Source: Ferdinandcohnia sp036962705
GTDB taxonomy: Bacteria > Bacillota > Bacilli > Bacillales > Bacillaceae_L
Reading direction: 5' to 3'
Length of the DNA: 64,000 nt
NCBI RefSeq assembly: GCF_036962705.1
Contig: NZ_JBALOQ010000015.1
Span: 1-64,000 of the forward strand
Shown one piece after another: positions 33,941 through 42,273 of this stretch; positions within the stretch are counted from its first letter, which is position 1, and the number at the start of each line of letters is the position of its first letter. The translations under genes were made by a program, and so were the position numbers. The notes beneath the pieces were generated by a model that worked only from the letters and a program-made list of their open reading frames with translations, ran no database searches and had not been told where the DNA came from.

Positions 33941-34228
33941 TGCGGCCGAGCAAGGTCGTAACATATAGCGGGTGGGATTCCCGTCGAGAAAGAACTAGCC
34001 ACTCACTCGTAGCGAGTCTTGGAGGGCTAAAAGTAACATTCTTTAAAGCTAAGGTTGAAAAACTTTAATCTAGAAATAGCTGAAGATAAAAGTAAAATTA
34101 TTGCCTTCGGCAGGTTTGCGAAAAAACGATACAAGACGAAAAGGACTGGAAAAGCAGCTACTTTTGATTTTTTTGGTTTCACTCACTATTGTGGTAAATG
34201 CCAAGAAGGAAAGTTCCGTGTGAAGTGA
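33940..34228 (+). mobile_element. Internally deleted group II intron
   Basis: The stretch from gtgcggccgagcaaggtcgt (33940) matches the 5' end and domain I of bacterial group II introns, including the run ending cttggagggc near 34028. From about 34045 to TGA 34226-34228 the same strand encodes LKNFNLEIAEDKSKIIAFGR, KKRYKTKRTGKAATFDFFGF and THYCGKCQEGKFRVK, the last part of the reverse-transcriptase domain of an intron-encoded protein. Most of the open reading frame and domains II-VI are missing, so it cannot move. Insertion just after a palindromic repeat and terminator would suit a IIC-type intron. Confidence 0.7.
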
Positions 34229-34364
34229 AGAACTAGTTTTGAGAAAAAAGGTTTTTGATTTTAGCTGTTATACTATTTAATTGGCATTCTGACATATGGA
34301 TGGCGAGCCTATCCCATGTCCCACAATGAATAGCCCCAATTAATCTTAGGATGAAGAAGGTTTT
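34229..34364. other. Short gap, no gene recognised
   Basis: Contains no feature I can support; it separates the intron remnant from the convergent aldehyde dehydrogenase gene. Confidence 0.3.
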
Positions 34365-35837
34365 TTAATTTTTAATAAATACGGTTTTGATAGATGTAAA
34401 GAATTCAATTGCAGCTTGACCTTGTTCACGGGAATGAGAGCTTGATTGTTTCATCCCACCAAATGGTGCTTGCGGTTCGGCTCCAGTTGATTCAGCATTT
34501 ACACGAACTAGACCAGCCTCAATGTCATTAATAAAAGGAAGAATGTTCCCAATGTTTTTCGTGAAAATTGAAGCGCTTAGTCCAAATTTTGAATCATTTG
34601 CTGTAGCTATTGCCTCTTCCGCTGTTTTGACCTTAATTAGGGCTAAAACAGGTCCAAAAATTTCTTCCTGAGCAATTGTCATATCGTTTGTTACATTATC
34701 AAAGACTGTCGGTACAATAAAGAATCCATCTTCTAAGTTATTACCTTCCGCTTTTTTTCCCCCATAAATTAATGAAGCACCTTCTGCAACACCCTTTTCA
34801 ATAAATGAAAGAACTGTACGAAACTGGCTTTCACTTGAACAAGGCCCAAGCCATGTTTCTTCATTTAAACCATCACCAATTTTTATTTCTTTAATTTTAT
34901 TGATCAGCTCGTTTTTAAATTCTTCATAAATCCCCTCCTGGACAATCACGCGACTTGTTGCAGTACATTTTTGTCCTGTTGTTCGTAGTCCACCACTAAT
35001 TGTTGCTTCTACGGCTTGATGGAGATCAGCATCATCAAGAACAATAGCAGGGTTTTTTCCGCCCAGTTCAAGCTGGTACTTGGCACCACGTTTGAATGCA
35101 CCGAGTCCAACCTGTTTTCCAACCTTATCTGACCCAGTGAATGTGACTCCATTAACATTGGGATGATCGACAATGCCCTGCCCAATTACACTTCCGGAAC
35201 CAGTTACCATATTTACTACACCATCAGGGAAACCGGCTTCGTGAAAGCATTCAATGATTTTCGCTGCAGTCACAGCCGTTTCTTGCGCGGGCTTAAAGAC
35301 AACTGTGTTCCCATAAATAAGAGCAGGTGCCATTTTCCAAATTGGAATGGCAACGGGAAAATTCCAAGGAGTAATAACACCAACAACACCAAGTGGAGCA
35401 CGTGTTGTAAACATTAAACCATCTGCGTCTGAAGACGGAATGACATCGCCAATTTTACGTAATCCTTCTCCTGCGTAATAACGAAGAATAGCTACTCCAC
35501 GTAATGTTTCACTTCTAGCCTCTGGGTATGTTTTTCCCATTTCCATCGTCATCGTTTTTGCGATATCGTCCACACGAGATTCAATAAGATTTGCAACATT
35601 ATAGAGGTAATCTCCGCGAGTAGAGCCAGCTAATTTTTTCCACGAAAGCAAAGCATCTTTAGCAGCTTCAACGGCATTATCGAGATCTTCAATTGAAGAT
35701 TGTTGAACATAGCCTACGATTTCATTGATATTCGCGGGATTGACACTTTCAACGGTTTTATTTTTGGCACTGCTAACCCAGGAACCATAAATATAATTTT
35801 TATAGATTGGAATCATTGTTACAACATCTGTACTCAT
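34365..35837 (-). CDS. NAD(P)-dependent aldehyde dehydrogenase
   Basis: A 490-residue member of the aldehyde dehydrogenase superfamily. Seen: PWNFPVAIPIWKMAPAL, VTFTGSDKVG (cofactor site), LELGGKNPAIVLDDAD with the catalytic Glu and TTGQKCTATSRVIV with the catalytic Cys, and EEIFGPVLALI. No CoA motif decides the substrate; members of this branch oxidise semialdehydes such as 2,5-dioxovalerate or aromatic aldehydes. ATG start. Convergent with repeats on its downstream side and divergent from DUF3870 upstream. It may supply an acid to the CoA-transferase and acyl-CoA dehydrogenase encoded nearby. Confidence 0.92.
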   Translation of the reverse strand: MSTDVVTMIPIYKNYIYGSWVSSAKNKTVESVNPANINEIVGYVQQSSIEDLDNAVEAAKDALLSWKKLAGSTRGDYLYNVANLIESRVDDIAKTMTMEMGKTYPEARSETLRGVAILRYYAGEGLRKIGDVIPSSDADGLMFTTRAPLGVVGVITPWNFPVAIPIWKMAPALIYGNTVVFKPAQETAVTAAKIIECFHEAGFPDGVVNMVTGSGSVIGQGIVDHPNVNGVTFTGSDKVGKQVGLGAFKRGAKYQLELGGKNPAIVLDDADLHQAVEATISGGLRTTGQKCTATSRVIVQEGIYEEFKNELINKIKEIKIGDGLNEETWLGPCSSESQFRTVLSFIEKGVAEGASLIYGGKKAEGNNLEDGFFIVPTVFDNVTNDMTIAQEEIFGPVLALIKVKTAEEAIATANDSKFGLSASIFTKNIGNILPFINDIEAGLVRVNAESTGAEPQAPFGGMKQSSSHSREQGQAAIEFFTSIKTVFIKN

Positions 35838-35954
35838 ATACTCAAATCCTTTCAGAATATTCTGTTGTACTTTATTTATCTTATAGGGTAATATTGCACT
35901 ATCAAACGATTAAATGCGTCAATAATTTTTTAACACTGTAAATTTCAGGAAAAC

Positions 35955-35972
35955 ATATTTTGATCAAAATAT
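35955..35972. promoter_or_regulatory. Perfect 18-base palindrome in a divergent promoter region
   Basis: atattttga/tcaaaatat without a spacer, 20 bases before the DUF3870 start and in the space shared with the aldehyde dehydrogenase gene. Candidate repressor operator; also cagaatattctg at 35854. Confidence 0.4.
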
Positions 35973-35991
35973 AAAACTATGGGAGGGAACA

Positions 35992-36318
35992 ATGAATACT
36001 ATTTTTATTGCGGGTCACGCACGTCTGCCATCTGGAATGGCTGCAAAAAGTGTTTATGAAACGTTAACCATAACAGCTGAAATTGATAAAAAATATGGTG
36101 TAATCGTAACAGCAAATTGTACATTAGCAACTGAGCATGGTAGAGAATTTATTCAACAATTGTTACGTGGACATAGTTTACGGGACGGCATTAATGAACC
36201 TGTTGAAAAATTAAAAAAATATTATTTAGGAAAAGCTGGTGCGGCACTGGCATCTGCTTTAAATGATTTATATAAACATTACGAGAACTATAGTAGTCTT
36301 AAAGACTTAGAAGAATAA
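35992..36318 (+). CDS. DUF3870 domain protein
   Basis: A 108-residue protein with TIFIAGHARLPSGMAAKSVY and CTLATEHGREFIQQLL, the pattern of DUF3870, a small family found near sigma-54 regulators and amino-acid or carboxylate degradation genes in Firmicutes. ATG follows gggagggaac. No membrane segment. Function unknown. It lies between two minus-strand catabolic genes and has its own terminator. Confidence 0.82.
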   Translation: MNTIFIAGHARLPSGMAAKSVYETLTITAEIDKKYGVIVTANCTLATEHGREFIQQLLRGHSLRDGINEPVEKLKKYYLGKAGAALASALNDLYKHYENYSSLKDLEE

Positions 36319-36332
36319 ATATCCCAAAGGAA

Positions 36333-36364
36333 GGCCTCATCTAAAATTTAAGGTGAGGCCATTT
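36333..36364. terminator. Bidirectional terminator
   Basis: ggcctca (36333-36339) and tgaggcc (36354-36360) with further weak pairing inside; serves DUF3870 and the convergent acyl-CoA dehydrogenase. Confidence 0.6.
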
Positions 36365-36377
36365 TGGATGAAAAAAA

Positions 36378-37586
36378 TTAATACTGACTTACCAATTCCT
36401 CATTCCAGGCTGGTAACATTTTGTTTAACTTTTTGTCTTCACGATAGCCGAGAACATACTCAGCTTGCATAATCGTATGAATCTCACGGGTTCCTTCATA
36501 TATTACAGGGGCTTTAGAATTACGCAGGTATCTTTCAACAGGATATTCATCTGAAAATCCATAAGCACCATGTACTTGCACAGCATCATCAGCAGCTTGA
36601 TTCGCAAAATCACATGCTTGCCATTTTGCCAAAGAGGTTTCACGTGTGTTTCGTTTACCCTGGTTTTTTAACTCACCTGCACGGTATACAAGTAGGCGGC
36701 TCATTTGTAATCCCGCCTCCATTTTTGCAATCATTTGCTGGACGAGCTGATGTTTGCCAATTGGTTTTCCAAACGTTTCTCGTTCGTGACAGTACTTCAC
36801 ACTAGCCTCTAAGCAAGCCATAATTTGTCCAACTGCTCCAGCAGCAACTGTAAAACGTCCATTATCTAAAGCAGACATGGCTATTTTAAAACCGTCCCCT
36901 TCTTCGCCAAGTAGGTTTTCCTTAGGTACTTTTACATTTTCAAAGAATAATTCTCCTGTGTTTCCTGCTCGAATTCCAAGTTTTCCTTTAATCGCTTTCG
37001 ATGAGAAGCCCTCCCAAGAACGATCCACTATAAATGCGGAAATACCTTTATGTCTTTCAGATTTATCGCCTGTATAAGCAAAAACAATGAAGTAATCAGC
37101 CACATCACATAAGGAAATCCAAGTTTTCGAACCGTTTAATACATAATAATCGCCATTTTTTACAGCAGTAGACTGTAAAGCTGCAACATCGGATCCAGCT
37201 GATGGTTCAGTTAGACCAAATGCGCCTATTTTTGTTCCTTGGGCCATTGGAGTAAGATATTTCTTCTTTTGTTCTTCTGTACCCCATTGTAAAATCGTCA
37301 TACTATTAAGTCCGGTGTGAACAGAAACTGCTGTACGAAAGGCTGTATCTCCTCTTTCCAATTCCTCACAAACAATTGCGAGTGAATTGTAGTCCATTCC
37401 ACTACCACCGTATTCTTCTGGAATACATACCCCCATTAGTCCTAAATTAGCCAGTTTAGTAAATATAGAAGGATCAAAATATCCTTGACGGTCCCATTCT
37501 GCAATATAGGGCATAATCTCTTTGTCTGTAAAATTCCTTACCGTTTGTCTCAACATTATTTGTTCTTCTGAAAATTCAAAGTTCAT
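36378..37586 (-). CDS. Acyl-CoA dehydrogenase
   Basis: A 402-residue FAD enzyme. Seen: GAFGLTEPSAGSDVAALQ and WISLCDVADYF (FAD site), FENVKVPKENLLGEEGDGFK, and APVIYEGTREIHTIMQAEY with the catalytic Glu in the usual position. ATG 37586 has aggag 9 bases upstream; the ATG three codons earlier touches that site. Four bases after the CoA-transferase stop, so both are in one unit. The pairing with a class III CoA-transferase suggests desaturation of a dicarboxyl- or branched acyl-CoA (glutaryl-CoA dehydrogenase-like); substrate not certain. Confidence 0.92.
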   Translation of the reverse strand: MNFEFSEEQIMLRQTVRNFTDKEIMPYIAEWDRQGYFDPSIFTKLANLGLMGVCIPEEYGGSGMDYNSLAIVCEELERGDTAFRTAVSVHTGLNSMTILQWGTEEQKKKYLTPMAQGTKIGAFGLTEPSAGSDVAALQSTAVKNGDYYVLNGSKTWISLCDVADYFIVFAYTGDKSERHKGISAFIVDRSWEGFSSKAIKGKLGIRAGNTGELFFENVKVPKENLLGEEGDGFKIAMSALDNGRFTVAAGAVGQIMACLEASVKYCHERETFGKPIGKHQLVQQMIAKMEAGLQMSRLLVYRAGELKNQGKRNTRETSLAKWQACDFANQAADDAVQVHGAYGFSDEYPVERYLRNSKAPVIYEGTREIHTIMQAEYVLGYREDKKLNKMLPAWNEELVSQY

Positions 37587-37598
37587 TAGATTCATCTC

Positions 37599-38753
37599 CT
37601 ATTTATTTTCAATTTTTGATTGTCTTAATATTTCATTATTATGTTCACCCGGATTTGGTGGGTGATATCTTACCTTTACGGGAGTTCTTGATAACTTCAA
37701 GGGACTTCCAATTAATTTAATAGGTCCAGCACTCGGATGCTCAATGTCTATAAACATATCCCTTTCAATTAATTGAGGATCATTTACAACCTCATCGAGA
37801 CTTTGGATTGGGCCGAAGGGAATATTATTGTTATTGCACATTTCTTTCCAAAAGGCTGTTGATTTAGTTGCTAAAACCTCCTGCAGCATTGGAATTAACT
37901 CTTCCTTATTGCTTACTCGATTTGGATTAGTATTAAATCTCGGGTCCACACCTACATGAGGTAGTTCTAGAATCTTACATAATGCCTTAAATTGATTGTC
38001 ATTGCCAACAGCAATCACTATTTGACCATCCAGTGTTTGGAAAGATTGGTAAGGAACTATATTAGCATGTTGATTTCCAATTGGAGTCGGTATTTTTCCT
38101 GACATCAAAAAGCTGCTCCCAATATTAATCAATGCGCTTACTGCAGAATCGTATAAGGAAATATCAATTTTTTGGCCTTTGCTAGAATTATTTCTCTCAG
38201 ATATTGCAGCAAGAATACCGATACACGCATATAAACCTGTTAAAATATCCGTAATGGCAACTCCATACTTTTGTGGTCCTGATTGTTTGTCACCAGTTAC
38301 ACTCATCAATCCACTCATCGCTTGAATAATAAAATCGTATCCTGGCATATGTTGATAGGGTCCAGTTTCACCAAATCCAGTAATCGAGCAATAAATAATG
38401 GATGGGTTGATAGATTTAATTACTTCATAATCTAGTCCTAAACGACTCATTGTACCAGTTTTGAAATTATTAATAATAACATCGCTTTCTTCAACGAGTT
38501 CTTTAATGATTTCTATGCCCTCTGGTGTCTTTAAATCTACTGTTATACTTTTTTTGTTTCGATTCGCACAAATATAATATGCGCTTACATCATTTTGAAA
38601 AGGGGGACCCCATTGTCGTGTATCGTCACTTCCTCCTGGAGCCTCCACTTTAATTACATCTGCACCTAAATCTCCAAGAACCATTGTACAGTAGGGGCCA
38701 GCTAGAACGCGTGATAAATCAAGCACTCTTATTCCGCTTAAAGCACCATCCAT
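37599..38753 (-). CDS. CaiB/BaiF family (class III) CoA-transferase
   Basis: A 384-residue protein with LSGIRVLDLSRVLAGPYC, the family opening, VIKVEAPGGSDDTRQW and GYDFIIQAMSGLMSVTG; the catalytic Asp of this family should be in the ITDILTGLY region. Moves CoA from an acyl-CoA donor to a carboxylate. ATG 38753 has aaggagg upstream and is preferred to a start eight codons earlier. First gene of the pair with the acyl-CoA dehydrogenase. A strong minus-strand terminator lies between it and the SDR gene, so it has its own promoter or is attenuated. Confidence 0.92.
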   Translation of the reverse strand: MDGALSGIRVLDLSRVLAGPYCTMVLGDLGADVIKVEAPGGSDDTRQWGPPFQNDVSAYYICANRNKKSITVDLKTPEGIEIIKELVEESDVIINNFKTGTMSRLGLDYEVIKSINPSIIYCSITGFGETGPYQHMPGYDFIIQAMSGLMSVTGDKQSGPQKYGVAITDILTGLYACIGILAAISERNNSSKGQKIDISLYDSAVSALINIGSSFLMSGKIPTPIGNQHANIVPYQSFQTLDGQIVIAVGNDNQFKALCKILELPHVGVDPRFNTNPNRVSNKEELIPMLQEVLATKSTAFWKEMCNNNNIPFGPIQSLDEVVNDPQLIERDMFIDIEHPSAGPIKLIGSPLKLSRTPVKVRYHPPNPGEHNNEILRQSKIENK

Positions 38754-38783
38754 AACAAATCCTCCTTTCCGTGACAATCTTGA

Positions 38784-38846
38784 ATAAAAAAAGCCAGCTC
38801 AAATTGATTACAGGTAACTGTAATTCAATAATGAACTGGCTTTTAA
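38784..38846 (-). terminator. Long nested hairpin terminator
   Basis: Outer arms aagccag (38791-38797) and ctggctt (38836-38842), inner arms attacag (38807-38813) and ctgtaat (38818-38824); on the minus strand the outer arm runs into seven T. Ends transcription from the SDR gene. Confidence 0.75.
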
Positions 38847-39043
38847 CTGTTGGATCAGTTCTGGGTTTGAACTGTGAACAGAATAGGCAGTGTATTAACT
38901 TTAGTCAAATAAAATGAATGTTTATTATTATCACACATTATATTTCTTTCTTAATCCTTTGTAAACACTTACATTGGATTTTCTGAAAAATTTTGATATG
39001 AATTTTGTAAAACACGTAGGTTTCATATCAATTATAAGGCTAA

Positions 39044-39805
39044 TTAAATAGAACTATATCCTCCATCAATAACTAGTTCCGTACCTGTGACATATTTCGA
39101 TTCGTCAGAGGCTAAATATAAAACACCGTAAGCTATATCTTCTGGTTCACCGAAAACTTGTGGAAGCATAACATTATCTTTTAACGTTTCTGTTAAATAA
39201 TCTAGCGCTCCATCTAGCATTGGAGTTTTAATTACACCAGGGTGGACTGAATTTACACGAATATTATATTTACCTAGTTCGAACGCTGCTTGTTTTGTAA
39301 GTGATCGAATGGCACCCTTGGTAGCAACGTATGGAGCATCGTCACCAGTAGCAATCGAACCTCCTCTTAATCCAGCAATAGAAGAAATATTAATGATGGA
39401 TCCCCTGCCATTTTTCTTCATTTCAGGAATGACAGATTTCATCCCGATAAAAACGCCTTTTGCATTAACTTCCATCACTTTGTTCCAATCATCAAGGCTT
39501 GATTCCTCTAGGCTTTTTCTTGTCATAACAGCAGCATTGTTAATTAGAACATCTATTTTCCCGAACTTTATAATTGTTTCTTGGACTATATTTTTCCAGT
39601 CAACTTCTGACGAAACATCGGCTTTTAAGGCAACTGCACTACCGCCATTGTTATTGATTAGTTGTACTTCCTTTTCTAGATCCTCATATAACAAATCAAC
39701 AGCAACGACATTTGCACCTTCTTTTGCTAACAATTGTGCCTCAATTAATCCTTGTCCCCTAGAAGCACCAGTAATGATTACTACTTTTCCTTCAACTCTA
39801 CCCAT
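39044..39805 (-). CDS. Short-chain dehydrogenase/reductase (SDR)
   Basis: A 253-residue classical SDR: VVIITGASRGQGLIEAQ (cofactor site), NNAAVMTRK, ISSIAGLRGG with the catalytic Ser, and YVATKGAIRSLT with Tyr and Lys. The acidic residue in AVDLLYEDLEKE suggests NAD preference. ATG 39805 has aggaggga at 7 bases; a start 14 codons upstream is unlikely. Divergent from the sigma-54 activator. Substrate probably a hydroxy- or keto-intermediate of the neighbouring pathway. Confidence 0.92.
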   Translation of the reverse strand: MGRVEGKVVIITGASRGQGLIEAQLLAKEGANVVAVDLLYEDLEKEVQLINNNGGSAVALKADVSSEVDWKNIVQETIIKFGKIDVLINNAAVMTRKSLEESSLDDWNKVMEVNAKGVFIGMKSVIPEMKKNGRGSIINISSIAGLRGGSIATGDDAPYVATKGAIRSLTKQAAFELGKYNIRVNSVHPGVIKTPMLDGALDYLTETLKDNVMLPQVFGEPEDIAYGVLYLASDESKYVTGTELVIDGGYSSI

Positions 39806-39979
39806 TAGATCCCTCCTAGTTTTTAAGAATTTAAGAATAATTAACATTATAAGTATGTAATCAAGTATTGTAAAGGTTCAAAACTTCTAGCAATTTAATT
39901 AATTACAAAACTTCAAAATATTCTGGTTTATAGTAATATATATGTTATACGGCAAATTACTGAAGTTAGGAGATGATGA

Positions 39980-41425
39980 ATGTTGAATAAAATAAATAAA
40001 GAATTCACTTCTGAAGTTCAAATACTAAAGGAAAAATTAGACCAATTAGAAATCAAACATAAAGACCTTCAAAATATATTGGAACACTCGTATGACGGCG
40101 TTGCATTAACAAATAGTGAAGGTGTTACAGTTCAGGTGAATAAAGCGTGGGACAGGCTTACGGGATTAAAGAGGGAAGATGTATTAGGAGTACCGATGGA
40201 AATATTGGTAAAACGGGGTTACTTTAGTGATTCGGTGACAATGAAAGTAATAGAGAGTAATCGCCCAGTGACTATCATGCAAAAAATGAAATCTGGAAAA
40301 CAAGCAATCATGACAGGAAGTCCTGTATTCGATAATAGTGGCAAATTGTATCAAGTAATAATTAATATACGTGATGTAACGGAATTATACCAATTAAAAG
40401 AAAACCTAGAGAATAAAGAGAAATTAGCAGAAAGATATCATACAGAGATTTCTCAAATTAAACTGTACCAAAATAATCCGGATGACATCGTTGCCCAAAG
40501 TAAAACAATGCGTGATCTATTGGATCTTGCTTCAAGGGTTGCAAGAGTAGACAGTACAGTGATGATAACAGGAGAATCGGGTGTTGGAAAAGGTGTAGTA
40601 GCAAGGTTTATTCATAAAAGTAGTAAACGTGGGATTGCTCAACCGTTTATTACTGTCAATTGCGGGGCAATTCCACATGAACTATTGGAATCTGAATTAT
40701 TTGGTTATGTAGGTGGTGCATTTACAGGAGCAAATAAAAGTGGAAAGCCAGGAATGTTTGAATTAGCTAACGGGGGCACCTTATTTCTTGATGAAATTGC
40801 AGATCTCCCATTAAAACTGCAGGTTAAGCTGCTTCACGTTTTGCAGGAAAAAGAAATGACAAGAGTTGGTGGAACAACCCCGATAAAGTTAGACTTAAGA
40901 GTAATCTCGGCAACTAATAAGGATTTATTAAATTTGATTGGTGAGGGAAAGTTTAGGGAGGATCTCTATTATCGATTAAATGTTGTTCCGTTAACGATCC
41001 CTCCCTTACGATTACGAAAAGAAGATATTTTACCTTTAGCTGCTCATTTTCTAAATGTTTACAACCATAAGTATTCTATGAATAAAAGTATTTCGGCTGA
41101 ATTACTTGATACGATGATTGATTATGACTGGCCGGGTAATATAAGAGAGTTATCCAATATAATCGAAAGAATGATGGTTACGACAAACAGTGATGTTTTA
41201 TATCATTATATTTTTCCAATTCATTCAAAAGAAGTGTTTAATCCGCATCTAGACCATGTTACTGAGGATGAAGTGATGACACTTAAAGAAGCATATGACC
41301 ACTTAGAAGCTAACCTAATCACAAGAGCTCTTGAAATAGGTAAAACACAAGTAAAGGCGGCAGAAATTCTTGGGGTTAGTTTAAGTACCTTCCTACGAAA
41401 GGCAAAACGCCTAAACGTATTATGA
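39980..41425 (+). CDS. PAS domain sigma-54-dependent transcriptional activator
   Basis: A 481-residue enhancer-binding protein with a short amino-terminal coiled coil, a PAS domain (about 30-140; HSYDGVALTNSEG), an AAA+ domain with Walker A GESGVGKGVVARF, intact sigma-54 loop GAFTGA and Walker B GTLFLDEIADL, and a Fis-type HTH (KAAEILGVSLSTFLRKAK). ATG after aggagatga. Immediately after its stop are a 30-base palindrome and a -24/-12 promoter, so it should activate the 41.6-52 kb operon when its PAS domain binds the inducer. Confidence 0.93.
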   Translation: MLNKINKEFTSEVQILKEKLDQLEIKHKDLQNILEHSYDGVALTNSEGVTVQVNKAWDRLTGLKREDVLGVPMEILVKRGYFSDSVTMKVIESNRPVTIMQKMKSGKQAIMTGSPVFDNSGKLYQVIINIRDVTELYQLKENLENKEKLAERYHTEISQIKLYQNNPDDIVAQSKTMRDLLDLASRVARVDSTVMITGESGVGKGVVARFIHKSSKRGIAQPFITVNCGAIPHELLESELFGYVGGAFTGANKSGKPGMFELANGGTLFLDEIADLPLKLQVKLLHVLQEKEMTRVGGTTPIKLDLRVISATNKDLLNLIGEGKFREDLYYRLNVVPLTIPPLRLRKEDILPLAAHFLNVYNHKYSMNKSISAELLDTMIDYDWPGNIRELSNIIERMMVTTNSDVLYHYIFPIHSKEVFNPHLDHVTEDEVMTLKEAYDHLEANLITRALEIGKTQVKAAEILGVSLSTFLRKAKRLNVL

Positions 41426-41426
41426 A

Positions 41427-41456
41427 GTATCAAAAATGACATGTCATTTTTGATAC
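41427..41456. promoter_or_regulatory. Perfect 30-base palindrome, probable upstream activator site
   Basis: gtatcaaaaatgaca followed directly by its exact reverse complement, starting one base after the activator stop codon and 60 bases before the -24 element. A partial second site tgacatgcaa is at 41468. It could also act as a terminator for the regulator, since it ends in tttttgat. Confidence 0.7.
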
Positions 41457-41516
41457 ATTTCCAAATCTGACATGCAAGTATGTTCCCATAAGTCATATTT
41501 TACAAGAATCAAAGTT

Positions 41517-41532
41517 TGGCACGATTATTGCA
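41517..41532 (+). promoter_or_regulatory. Sigma-54 (-24/-12) promoter
   Basis: TGGCAC, 5 bases, TTGCA; exact consensus, 46 bases before the cysteine hydrolase start. Confidence 0.9.
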
Positions 41533-41578
41533 TAATAAATTCCTGAAGTGATTTTTAAAAAAAGAAGGAGGTGGATGA

Positions 41579-42244
41579 ATGGAAAAGAACTTCTGGGAGT
41601 GGAGTCCAACTTTCAAATTAAATCCTGGTAAATCTGCATTGATTGTGATTGATATGCAGAATGGATTTATAGAAGAGGGTTCGCCACTTGAAGTACCAAT
41701 GGCACGAGAACAAGTCCCAACTCTGAAAAGATTAATTTCATACTGTCGGGAACATGATATTCCCATATTTTTTACCGCTTTCTGTGTTGGCCCAGATGCA
41801 AATTATGATTTTTATTGGAAAATTGCAAAACAGAGGGGGCTCAAACTTGAAGCACCTTATTGTGAGTTTTGGGATGGAAAATATGAGACAGATATTTTTT
41901 CAGAGCTGAAGCCATTACCAAATGAAAGGGTTATTAAAAAATACGGTTATGATTGTTTTGCTGAAACTACACTTGATGCGAATTTACGAGCATTAGGTGT
42001 TACAGATTTATTAATTACTGGAACCGCTTTAAATTGGTGTGTAGATAGTACAGTTAGAGCCGCATATCATAAACGTTACCAAGTTACTGTAATTTCGGAT
42101 GCTGTAAGTTCTTATGAACATGCGGGAGGGACTGCGGATGAATGGCATAAGATGGAACTTAATATGTTTGCGGAGGCTTTTGGTAGGGTAACAACCTCAG
42201 AAGAAGCAATGAAAGAAATGGATAGTTTTCTCCACATAACCTAG
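41579..42244 (+). CDS. Isochorismatase-like cysteine hydrolase
   Basis: A 221-residue alpha/beta hydrolase. The family triad is visible: Asp in VIDMQNGFIEEGSP, Lys in VIKKYGYDCF and Cys in GTALNWCVDSTVRA. Relatives include nicotinamidase, N-carbamoylsarcosine amidase, maleamate amidohydrolase and biuret hydrolase, so an amide or carbamoyl bond is the likely target. ATG after aaggaggtgg. First gene after the sigma-54 promoter and directly before an enamidase-like gene, which strengthens a role in opening an N-heterocycle. Confidence 0.88.
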   Translation: MEKNFWEWSPTFKLNPGKSALIVIDMQNGFIEEGSPLEVPMAREQVPTLKRLISYCREHDIPIFFTAFCVGPDANYDFYWKIAKQRGLKLEAPYCEFWDGKYETDIFSELKPLPNERVIKKYGYDCFAETTLDANLRALGVTDLLITGTALNWCVDSTVRAAYHKRYQVTVISDAVSSYEHAGGTADEWHKMELNMFAEAFGRVTTSEEAMKEMDSFLHIT

Positions 42245-42273
42245 CAAATGATACTACAAAGAGGGGGGAGTCG

